Assembly (NCBI RefSeq): GCF_000058485.1
Contig: NC_008278.1
Span: 2,784,962-2,848,961 of the forward strand
From: Frankia alni ACN14a
Lineage (GTDB): Bacteria; Actinomycetota; Actinomycetes; Frankiales; Frankiaceae
DNA: 64,000 nucleotides
Reading direction: 5' to 3'
The notes beneath the pieces were generated by a model. It ran no database searches and had not been told where the DNA came from. It saw only the letters and a program-made list of their open reading frames with translations. The stretch's first letter is position 1. Each line of letters begins with the position of its first letter. Made by a program: the position numbers and the translations under genes. Positions 57,065-64,000 of the stretch are shown here, in pieces.

Positions 57065-57703
57065 GTGGCCGAGCCCATCCCGCTGAGCCCGCAGGAAGAG
57101 CAGCTCGTGCGCCAGATCGGGCGCCTGGTGCATGGTTTGCCACGCTTCCTCGAAGATGACATGGCCGGTGCGGCCGGGATCGCCATGACCGACTTCGCGG
57201 TGCTGATCGTCCTGGCGGAGGCGCCGGGCCAGCGCCTGCGCATGGCCGATCTGGCGTGGCAGGTGGGACTCACCCCCAGCCGTATCACCCGCGTCGTCGA
57301 CGGCCTGCGCACGCGGGATCTCGTCACGAAGGGGCGTGACCCCGGCGACGCGAGAAGCAACGTCGCGGCCCTCACGGCCACAGGACGCATCGCGGCCCGC
57401 GAAGCTCAGCCTCACTACGTGGCGAGCGTGCGCCATCGCATCCTGACCCACATCCCGCCCGAGACCATGGCCGCAACCATCGAGGGCATCAGCCGCGTCA
57501 CCGACGCACTGCTTTCTGACTACGGTCCGCGGCGCGAGCGGGGCCTGACCCAGGAGTCTGGACACCGGAGTGACCCGGATCCTGATGGCGCAGGAGAGCG
57601 GAGTCCCCGTGGGGATGAAGTACTACCCCGCCGAGGTCAAGGCGGACGTGGTCGCGCTGTGCCGGTCCCGTCCGGGAGCGACGATCAAGTCGGTCGCTGC
57701 TGA
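57065..57703 (+). CDS. MarR-family transcriptional regulator, 3' end altered by IS insertion
   Basis: The first about 160 residues are a normal MarR protein: DFAVLIVLAEAPGQRLRMAD, LAWQVGLTPSRITRVVDGL, RDLVTKGRDPGDARSNVAAL (wing) and the C-terminal dimerisation helices to ALLSDYG. Beyond that the frame runs into IS3-derived sequence and adds an unnatural Asp/Arg-rich tail of about 50 residues. GTG 57065 is the start; the ribosome-binding site is weak. The DNA-binding domain is intact, so it can still repress at the twin upstream operators, although its divergent target genes are broken. Confidence 0.85.
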   Translation: MAEPIPLSPQEEQLVRQIGRLVHGLPRFLEDDMAGAAGIAMTDFAVLIVLAEAPGQRLRMADLAWQVGLTPSRITRVVDGLRTRDLVTKGRDPGDARSNVAALTATGRIAAREAQPHYVASVRHRILTHIPPETMAATIEGISRVTDALLSDYGPRRERGLTQESGHRSDPDPDGAGERSPRGDEVLPRRGQGGRGRAVPVPSGSDDQVGRC

Positions 57704-57878
57704 TCTCGGCGTGAACACCGAGACGATCCGGACCCGGATCCGGGCCGCCGACGGTCGCCGGTCCGGTGCTCACTTCGCACCGCCGGCGGCGCCGCGGCCT
57801 GGTGATGACGCGGTTCAGGCGGACGCAAACGCCGCTCCGCCGCCGGCGTCGGCGCCGGCGTGGTGGGATTCTTCGTGA
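57550..57878 (+). mobile_element. IS3-family orfA fragment
   Basis: Encodes MKYYPAEVKADVVALCRS, PGATIKSVAADLGVNTETI and RAADGRRSGAH, the helix-turn-helix OrfA of IS3-type elements. The leucine zipper end and the whole orfB transposase are missing. It cuts into the marR 3' end on one side and a TetR gene on the other. Confidence 0.8.
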
Positions 57879-58294
57879 CGGCGGATCCGGGTCCGCCCCG
57901 CAAGGGCATCACTCCCGGTGGGCCACAAGTCGGCCATGAGCACCCGAAAGATCGCGGTCCTGTTCGCGAAGCACCGATAGACCGACGTACCGGTGCGCCC
58001 GGACGCTTCGCCGAACGCCTCTACTGTGACCCCGTGGTAGCCCCGCGCACCGAACAGCGCACGAGCCGCCTCGATGATCTCGGCCTGGACGCGGTTGCCG
58101 TGACGGCCCAGAGCGAGGGCATCATCCTGCGGAACGCGGTGGACCGGGATGGGCCCCACCAGACGCCACGGCCAGATCCTACGAGTTACCAACACCCGGT
58201 AATGGTGGTTCGGCGGTGCCGTAGGCGGAGTCGCCGAGGACCTCGCCGGGGGTGTCCACCCGCGGCTGAGTACCGCGCCCGCCGCGGCCGTCAT
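57815..58294 (-). pseudogene. TetR-family regulator truncated by IS3 fragment
   Basis: The minus strand encodes a TetR N-terminal DNA-binding domain: QAEIIEAARALFGARGYHGV, TVEAFGEASGRTGTSVYRCF and ANRTAIFRVLMADLW. The ligand-binding domain is missing because the sequence switches into IS3-derived and Arg-rich residues after about 57890. The true start is unclear; the first 80 codons of the open frame are not TetR-like. Confidence 0.7.
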
Positions 58295-60918
58295 CCCCCT
58301 TGCATCGCGGGCACGTCATGCGTGACAGTGAGACGGCCCTCGATCAGGTCGACGGTGACGCGGGAGCCGTCGGTGACGTCGCCGGCGACCAGTGCCCGGG
58401 CGATCCGGGTCTCGACCTCGCGTTGGAGGAACCGCCGCAGCGGCCTGGCGCCGAAGACCGGGTCGAACCCCTCCCGGGCGATGAACAACCGGGCCGGCTC
58501 GGTGATCTCCAGGGTGATCCGGCGGTCCGCGAGCCGCCGGCGCAGGTCCTCCACCAGCAGGTCGACGACCTGTTCGATCTCGGCCAGGGTCAGCGGCTTG
58601 AACAGGACGATCTCATCGAGCCGGTTGAGGAACTCGGGGCGGAAACGTTCTCGCAGCTCGGCCATCACCCGGGCCCGCGCCTCGGGTTCGATCTTGCCGT
58701 CGGGCGTCACCGCGTCCATCAGCCACTGCGAGCCGATGTTCGACGTCATGATGATCACCGTGTTGGTGAAGTTCACGGTGCGGCCCCGCGCGTCGGTCAG
58801 CCGGCCGTCGTCGAGGACCTGCAGGAGCGTGTTGAACACATCCGGATGCGCCTTTTCGATCTCGTCGAAGAGGACCACGGAGTACGGCTTGCGGCGCACC
58901 GCCTCGGTGAGCTGCCCGCCCTCCTCGTAACCGACATAGCCCGGAGGAGAGCCGATCAGCCGGCTGACCGTGTGGCGCTCCTGGTACTCGCTCATGTCGA
59001 TGCGGATCATCGCCTCCTCGGCGTCGAACAGCGCCTCGGAGAGCGTGCGCGCGAGCTCGGTCTTCCCCACGCCGGTCGGTCCCAGGAAGATGAACGACCC
59101 GACCGGGCGCCGGGGATCCCTGATACCGGAGCGCGCGCGGATGACGGCGTCCGCCACCAGGCCGACGGCCTCGTCCTGGCCGACCACCCGCTGATGCAGG
59201 ATGTCGTCCAGGCGCAGCAGCTTCTCGCGCTCGCCCTCGACGAGCCGGGTGACGGGGATGCCGGTCCAGCGGGACACGATGTCGGCGATCTCCTCCTCGG
59301 TCACCAGTTCACGCAGCAGCGGTTGCCCGTGCTGGCGGCCGGCCAGTCGTTCCTCCTCGGCGGCCAGCCGGCGTTCCAGCTCCGGGAGTTGGCCGTGGCG
59401 CAGCTCGGCGGCGGTGTTGAGGTCGTAGGCCCGCTCGGCTTCGTCCGCGCGCCGGCGGACGTGCTCGATCTCCTCGCGCAGCTCCTGAACCTTGCGGATG
59501 GCCTGGCGCTCGGATTCCCACTGGGCGCGCATCGCGTCGGCCTCCGCGCGCAGGTCGGCGAGTTCCTTGCGGAGCTGGTCGAGCCGGGCGACGCTGGCCG
59601 GGTCGCTCTCCTTCGCCAGCGCGGCCTCCTCGATCTCCAGCCGGGTGACCTTGCGGGTGGTCTCGTCGAGCGCGGTGGGCATCGAGTCGATGTCGGTGCG
59701 GAGCATGGCGCACGCCTCGTCGACGAGGTCGATCGCCTTGTCGGGCAGGAACCGGTCGGAGATGTAGCGGTGCGACAGCACGGCCGCGGCGACCAACGCA
59801 CCGTCCTGGATCCGCACGCCGTGGAAGATCTCGAACCGTTCGCGCAGTCCGCGCAGGATGGAGATGGTGTCCTCCACCGACGGTTCGTCGACCAGCACCG
59901 GCTGGAAGCGGCGTTCGAACGCGGCGTCGGATTCGATGTGCTTGCGGTACTCCTCGACGGTGGTGGCGCCGATGAGGTGCAGTTCGCCGCGGGCGAGCAT
60001 CGGCTTGAGCATGTTCCCGGCGTCCATCGATCCCTCGGCGGCACCGGCGCCCACGACGGTGTGCAGCTCGTCGACGAACAGCAGGATCCGGCCTTCGGCC
60101 GCCCTGACCTCGCCGAGGACGGCCTTGAGCCGCTCCTCGAACTCGCCCCGGTACTTGGCTCCGGCGACCAGCGCCGCCAGGTCGAGCTGGAACACCGTCC
60201 GGTCGCGCAGTCCCTCAGGTACATCGCCCCGGTGGATGCGCTGGGCGAGGCCCTCGACGATCGCCGTCTTGCCGACCCCGGGGTCGCCGAGCAGCACCGG
60301 ATTGTTCTTCGTCTTGCGGGAGAGGATCTGCACGATCCGGCGGATCTCGGAGTCGCGGCCGATGACCGGGTCGAGCCGATCGTCGCGGGCCTCCGCGACC
60401 AGGTCGCGGCCGTACTTCTCGAGCGCCTCGTAGGTGGCCTCGGGGTTCGCGGACGTCACCCGCTGGTTCCCGCGCACCTCGGTCAGGGCGGCGAGCAGCT
60501 TCTCCCTGGTGAGGCCGTTCTGGGCGAGGATCCGGCCGGCGGCGCCGGACTGTCCCTCGTCGACGAGGGCGAGCAGGAGGTGCTCGACCGACACGTACTC
60601 GTCCTTGAGCCGACCGGCCTCCCTGCTGGCGGCGTCCAGCAGGCGGGACAGCCGCTGGGTCACGTACACCTCGCCGGGTCGCGCGCCGGGTCCGGACACC
60701 CTGGGCCGGCGCCGCAGTTCGTTCTCGACCGCTTCGGCGACCGCGGCCGGATCTCCGCCCGAGGCGATCAGCAGGCGGCGCACCAGTCCCTCGGGTGGTT
60801 CGAGCAGCGCGGCCAGCAGGTGCTCGCCGTCCACCTCGACCTGGCCGAGGCGCACCGCTCGTGCCTGCGCGGCGTCAAGAGCCTCGCGGGACTTCTCGGT
60901 CAGCTTGTTCATGTCCAT
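58291..60918 (-). CDS. clpB: ATP-dependent disaggregase ClpB
   Basis: 875 residues, full ClpB architecture: N-terminal Clp_N repeats ([17 protein letters not shown]), NBD1 with Walker [14 protein letters not shown] near 217 and the sensor region, the coiled-coil middle domain (residues about 400-530, KLRQ-like EREEL and [18 protein letters not shown]) that separates ClpB from ClpA/C, and NBD2 with [14 protein letters not shown] near 614 and the [12 protein letters not shown] pore loop. It rescues aggregated proteins together with DnaK. ATG 60918 is used; the stop of cbpM overlaps it by 10 bp. It is the last gene of the chaperone operon. Confidence 0.96.
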   Translation of the reverse strand: MDMNKLTEKSREALDAAQARAVRLGQVEVDGEHLLAALLEPPEGLVRRLLIASGGDPAAVAEAVENELRRRPRVSGPGARPGEVYVTQRLSRLLDAASREAGRLKDEYVSVEHLLLALVDEGQSGAAGRILAQNGLTREKLLAALTEVRGNQRVTSANPEATYEALEKYGRDLVAEARDDRLDPVIGRDSEIRRIVQILSRKTKNNPVLLGDPGVGKTAIVEGLAQRIHRGDVPEGLRDRTVFQLDLAALVAGAKYRGEFEERLKAVLGEVRAAEGRILLFVDELHTVVGAGAAEGSMDAGNMLKPMLARGELHLIGATTVEEYRKHIESDAAFERRFQPVLVDEPSVEDTISILRGLRERFEIFHGVRIQDGALVAAAVLSHRYISDRFLPDKAIDLVDEACAMLRTDIDSMPTALDETTRKVTRLEIEEAALAKESDPASVARLDQLRKELADLRAEADAMRAQWESERQAIRKVQELREEIEHVRRRADEAERAYDLNTAAELRHGQLPELERRLAAEEERLAGRQHGQPLLRELVTEEEIADIVSRWTGIPVTRLVEGEREKLLRLDDILHQRVVGQDEAVGLVADAVIRARSGIRDPRRPVGSFIFLGPTGVGKTELARTLSEALFDAEEAMIRIDMSEYQERHTVSRLIGSPPGYVGYEEGGQLTEAVRRKPYSVVLFDEIEKAHPDVFNTLLQVLDDGRLTDARGRTVNFTNTVIIMTSNIGSQWLMDAVTPDGKIEPEARARVMAELRERFRPEFLNRLDEIVLFKPLTLAEIEQVVDLLVEDLRRRLADRRITLEITEPARLFIAREGFDPVFGARPLRRFLQREVETRIARALVAGDVTDGSRVTVDLIEGRLTVTHDVPAMQGG

Positions 60919-61232
60919 GGATGCACCTCGCCTCGGGCGGGTCGGGCACGGAGGAGCCGTTCGAGTTCGTCGATCCGGTCGAGCAGGTCGAGCACGACCC
61001 CGGTCGCCGTGTAGGTGATGCCGAGGTCGCGGCGCAGCCGTTCGATCCGGCCGGCGCGTGCCACCGCCGTCATCGCGAGTGTGTAGTGGCCGGCGGGGTC
61101 GATCTCCGCGTCGAGGAGACCCAGCGTCACCAGCCGTCGGACGAGGTCGGGATGCAGGTGCGCCGCGCCACAGAACGCGTCGAGGTCGAGGCCCTGGGTA
61201 CGGGCGCCGGCGCGCACGAGCAGCGTCGTCAT
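60909..61232 (-). CDS. cbpM: Chaperone modulator CbpM
   Basis: 107 residues. The helical MerR-like fold [38 protein letters not shown] and [26 protein letters not shown] is typical of CbpM, a small partner that binds the J-domain of CbpA and tunes its DnaK co-chaperone activity. It overlaps dnaJ/cbpA (ATGA) and clpB, so it is co-translated with them. In actinobacteria the equivalent position is often taken by the HspR repressor, which is also MerR-like; here the HspR DNA-binding residues and C-terminal tail are not evident. Confidence 0.8.
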   Translation of the reverse strand: MTTLLVRAGARTQGLDLDAFCGAAHLHPDLVRRLVTLGLLDAEIDPAGHYTLAMTAVARAGRIERLRRDLGITYTATGVVLDLLDRIDELERLLRARPARGEVHPWT

Positions 61233-62203
61233 GACCTCTCCCTGGGGTTGAAGGACGAGACCTCCGCGAGCTCGCGGAACAGCTCCGTCTCCCGCGCGGT
61301 GGGGTTGGCCGGGACCATGATTCGGGCGTGCGCGTAGAGGTCGCCGGCGCGGTCACCGCGCCTCGAACCACGCGCCGGGCGGGGCAGGCCCTTGCCGCGC
61401 AGGCGGAGCTTGCGGCCGGTGGAGGTGCCGGGCTGGACGGTGACGGTCACCTGCTCGCCGTCCGGGATGGTGATGGCGACCTTCGTGCCGAGCACGCCCT
61501 CCCATGGCGCGAGGGGCAGATCGGTGTGCACGTCCCGGCCTTCGACCCAGAATCGGGGGCCGGGCACCAGCCGCACCACGAGGTAGAGGTCGCCCGGATC
61601 CCCGCCGTCCCGGCCGCGGCCGCCTTGGCCCGCGAGCCGCAGCCGCTGCCCGTGCATCACTCCGGGCGGGATGGTGACCTGGACCTCGCGAGGTCCGGTC
61701 GGGCCCGCCAGGGTGACCCTGCGCCGACCGCCTTGGTAGGCCTCGGCGAGGGTGACGTCGATCTCGGCTTCCTGGTCGGCACCGGACACCGGTCCCGCCC
61801 GGCCTCGGCCGCGGAAGAAGCCGCCGCCCGTGCCGCCGAACAGGTCCTCGAAGTCGAACCCCTCGAACCCCTCGAACCGGAAGCCCGGGCCACCGGCGCC
61901 GGCACGCGCCCCGGCACCCGCGCCTGCGCCCGCCCATCGTTCGGCGCCTTCGGGCATCCGGCGGAAATCCCGGCCGAACCGGTCGTAGCGCGCCCGGGTG
62001 TCGGGATCGGAGAGCACGTCATACGCCTCCGACAGGTCCTTGAACCGCTCCTCGGCCCCAGGATCGGAGTTGACGTCGGGGTGGTACTGGCGGGCGAGTT
62101 TCCGGTACGCCCGCTGGATCGCGTCGGCGTCGGCGTTCCGGGGAACCCCGAGGATCTCGTAGAAGTCCTCGTTGGCCCGATTCGTGGTCTGGCCGCTGCT
62201 CAT
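61229..62203 (-). CDS. dnaJ: DnaJ/CbpA-type co-chaperone
   Basis: 324 residues. J-domain at 12-78 with [15 protein letters not shown] and the HPD tripeptide in YHPDVNSD. A Gly/Ala/Phe-rich linker ([18 protein letters not shown]) follows, then two beta-sandwich substrate-binding domains ([46 protein letters not shown]). The cysteine-rich zinc domain of canonical DnaJ is absent, making it the CbpA subtype. It starts one base after grpE ends and overlaps cbpM by four bases. Confidence 0.92.
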   Translation of the reverse strand: MSSGQTTNRANEDFYEILGVPRNADADAIQRAYRKLARQYHPDVNSDPGAEERFKDLSEAYDVLSDPDTRARYDRFGRDFRRMPEGAERWAGAGAGAGARAGAGGPGFRFEGFEGFDFEDLFGGTGGGFFRGRGRAGPVSGADQEAEIDVTLAEAYQGGRRRVTLAGPTGPREVQVTIPPGVMHGQRLRLAGQGGRGRDGGDPGDLYLVVRLVPGPRFWVEGRDVHTDLPLAPWEGVLGTKVAITIPDGEQVTVTVQPGTSTGRKLRLRGKGLPRPARGSRRGDRAGDLYAHARIMVPANPTARETELFRELAEVSSFNPRERS

Positions 62204-62204
62204 G

Positions 62205-62825
62205 TCACGATGCTTCCGACTCGGTATCCGGTTCTGGTCCCTTTCCTGGTTCCGACCCGGTATCCCGCCTTGGCCCGTCGTTCGATTTTTCTCCGTTGTT
62301 CGATTCTGGTCCGTTGTTCGGTTTCGGTCCGGCGCTCACGGCCACGGACGCGGGGCGCAGTACACGGCCGTCGGCCTGGTAGCCCGGGCGGAGTACCTCC
62401 ACGACGGTGCCCGCCGGGGGAGGACGGGACGTCGAGCCGCTGTCGACGACGGCGCCGACCTCGTGACGGGTCGGGTCGAAGGCGCCGGTCTCGTCGTCGA
62501 GCCGAGTGACCCCGGAGTTCCGCAGCGCGCCCAGAGCGAGCTGGCGTACCCCGCGTACCCCGTCGACGAGCGAGTCCGGGTCGGCGTCCGCGTGCGAGAG
62601 GGCGAGCTCAAGGTGATCCAGCACCGGCACCCACGCGAGAACCACACGATCCCGCTCGGCTGCCTTCGCGGCGCCGATCTCGCGTCCGGTCCGCCGACGG
62701 TAGTTGTCGAAGTCGGCGAGGGTACGCAGGTGGCTGGCCTGGCACTGCTCGAGCTTCGCGGCGAGGTCGGGTGCCGGGGTGGTCTCGGGCCGCTCGGCAT
62801 CCGATCGGTTCTCACCCATCGTCAT
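62205..62825 (-). CDS. grpE: GrpE nucleotide exchange factor
   Basis: 206 residues. The GrpE core is clear: a coiled-coil stretch ([22 protein letters not shown]), [21 protein letters not shown], and the beta-domain ([41 protein letters not shown]). The C-terminal 35 residues are an extra low-complexity Asn/Gly/Glu/Lys tail. The start overlaps the dnaK stop by 14 bp (a start at 62819 is also possible). It releases ADP from DnaK. Confidence 0.93.
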   Translation of the reverse strand: MTMGENRSDAERPETTPAPDLAAKLEQCQASHLRTLADFDNYRRRTGREIGAAKAAERDRVVLAWVPVLDHLELALSHADADPDSLVDGVRGVRQLALGALRNSGVTRLDDETGAFDPTRHEVGAVVDSGSTSRPPPAGTVVEVLRPGYQADGRVLRPASVAVSAGPKPNNGPESNNGEKSNDGPRRDTGSEPGKGPEPDTESEAS

Positions 62826-64000
62826 GCGTGGTGAAGTCGGCGTCGATGACGTCGTCCCCACCGGCCGAGGTCTCGCCCGGTCCACCGGCTCCAGCTCCGC
62901 CGCCTCCAGCTCCGGCTCCGGCTCCGGCGCCGCCGCTGGCCGTCGGTGCCGCCTCGCGCTGCGCTACGGCCGGGAGGCCGTAGAGGACCTGCTGGAGATC
63001 GTTGATGATCGGCCGGACGCGGTCGACGTCGGCGTGCTCCTCCAGCGCGCGGCGGGCGTCGGCGATGAGCTGTTCGGCGCGGGCCTTCTCGTGCACGGGG
63101 ACCTGGTCGCCGAGTTCGGTGAGCCGCTGCTCGACCTGGTAGACGATCGTGTCGAGCTGGTTGCGGGCGTCGGCGTTCTCGCGCAGCCGGGCGTCCTCGG
63201 CCCGGTTGCGCTCGGCGTCGGCGACCATGCGCTGGATCTCGTCCTGCGGCAGGTTGGTGTTGTCCGAGATGGTGATCTGCTGTTCGGCGCCGGTGCCCTT
63301 GTCCTTCGCGGTGACGTTGAGGATGCCGTTGGCGTCGATGTCGTAGGTGACGTCGACCTGTGCCTGGCCGCGCGGGGCGGGTCGGATGCCCTCGAGCCGG
63401 AACCGGCCCAGCGTCCGGTTGTCGGCGGCCATCTCACGTTCGCCCTGGAGCACCACGATGTCGACGGCCGACTGGTTGTCCTCCGCCGTCGAGAACGTCT
63501 CGCTCCGGCGCGCGGGGATGGTGGTGTTGCGGTCGATCACCTTCGTGCTCACGCCACCGAGCGTCTCGACACCGAGGGAGAGCGGGGTGACGTCCAGCAG
63601 CAGCACGTCGGAGACCTCGCCCTTGATGACCGCGGCCTGGATGGCGGCGCCGACGGCGACGACCTCGTCCGGGTTGACCGTCATGTTCGGTTCCTTGCCG
63701 GCGGTCAGCCGGCGCACCAGGGCCTGCACGGCCGGCATGCGGGTGGCGCCGCCGACGAGGATCACCTCGTCGAGGTCCTGCTCGGAGACCTTCGCGTCCG
63801 CCATCGCCTGGCGCAGCGGCGGCAGGCATCGCTCGAGCAGATCGGCCGTGATCTTCTCGAACTGCGAGCGGGTGATGGTGGTGTTGAGGTGTCTCGGGCC
63901 GTTCGCGTCGGCGGTGATGAACGGCAGGTTGATCTGGGTCTGGGAGACAGTCGAGAGCTCGACCTTCGCCTTCTCGGCGGCTTCGAAGAGCCGCTGCAGT
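62812..64000 (-). CDS. dnaK: DnaK (Hsp70), 5'-truncated by window
   Basis: About 396 C-terminal residues of Hsp70; the frame is open through base 64000. Seen: [34 protein letters not shown] and [14 protein letters not shown] of the ATPase domain; the [14 protein letters not shown] linker; substrate-binding segments ([30 protein letters not shown]-like GIRPAPRG); the helical lid ([15 protein letters not shown]) and a Gly/Ala-rich tail ending [13 protein letters not shown]. First of the visible dnaK-grpE-dnaJ-cbpM-clpB operon; its promoter and any HAIR/HspR site are outside the window. Confidence 0.96.
   Translation of the reverse strand, partial: LQRLFEAAEKAKVELSTVSQTQINLPFITADANGPRHLNTTITRSQFEKITADLLERCLPPLRQAMADAKVSEQDLDEVILVGGATRMPAVQALVRRLTAGKEPNMTVNPDEVVAVGAAIQAAVIKGEVSDVLLLDVTPLSLGVETLGGVSTKVIDRNTTIPARRSETFSTAEDNQSAVDIVVLQGEREMAADNRTLGRFRLEGIRPAPRGQAQVDVTYDIDANGILNVTAKDKGTGAEQQITISDNTNLPQDEIQRMVADAERNRAEDARLRENADARNQLDTIVYQVEQRLTELGDQVPVHEKARAEQLIADARRALEEHADVDRVRPIINDLQQVLYGLPAVAQREAAPTASGGAGAGAGAGGGGAGAGGPGETSAGGDDVIDADFTTHDDG

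Overview
This 64 kb window is high-G+C actinomycete DNA. The evidence is dense GC-rich coding with GTG/TTG starts, modular PKS/NRPS genes, a mycofactocin glycosyltransferase and a clpB/cbpM/dnaJ/grpE/dnaK chaperone operon. The many decayed IS, recombinase and metabolic genes would suit a Frankia-like or Streptomyces-like genome; the genus cannot be fixed from sequence reading alone.

Region 1 (about 1-35 kb) is most of a hybrid PKS-NRPS cluster, entered at the 3' end of an upstream NRPS (only its thioesterase domain is visible). It holds a type II thioesterase, a DrrAB-type exporter, two 2-oxoglutarate/Fe oxygenases (a PhyH-family protein and a proline-3-hydroxylase-like protein), a stand-alone carrier protein with a P450 and a Cys-type thioesterase, four PKS genes, a C-A-PCP NRPS, an FAD monooxygenase and an ornithine/lysine N-hydroxylase. 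Reading the PKS domains in order gives a propionate starter (KSQ), a ketoreduced unit from an atypical acyltransferase, a malonyl unit with a full reductive set, and a methylmalonyl unit left as a beta-ketone. That chain can close to the tetrahydropyran hemiketal acyl group of azinothricin/polyoxypeptin/aurantimycin-type depsipeptides. The N-hydroxylase (piperazate route), the amino-acid hydroxylases and the PCP/P450 cassette agree with that family. The NRPS adenylation domain lacks its catalytic lysine, so its carrier domain is probably loaded in trans from the stand-alone PCP by the Cys thioesterase.

Region 2 (35-43 kb) starts with a DUF4097 protein, an alpha/beta hydrolase and a PadR/pentapeptide pair. 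It then becomes a graveyard: fragments of tyrA, a frameshifted hypothetical gene, an IS6 transposase, a serine recombinase and kdpA. Among these sits an intact gene for a secreted protein made of nearly identical 72-residue charged repeats.

Region 3 (43-54 kb) has two diverging gene sets. One is mftF-like glycosyltransferase, methyltransferase, uronate-dehydrogenase-like epimerase and radical SAM/SPASM enzyme on the minus strand. The other is a degenerate ketoreductase-like protein, an unknown protein and two glycosyltransferases on the plus strand, followed by a convergent LuxR regulator. A 51-bp imperfect direct repeat brackets the ketoreductase-like and unknown genes.

Region 4 (54-58 kb) is again decayed: a mycofactocin-type SDR, an epoxide hydrolase, another SDR, an IS3 fragment and a broken TetR gene, around a MarR gene with twin operators. 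Region 5 (58.3-64 kb) is a chaperone operon on the minus strand, dnaK (partial)-grpE-dnaJ/cbpA-cbpM-clpB.
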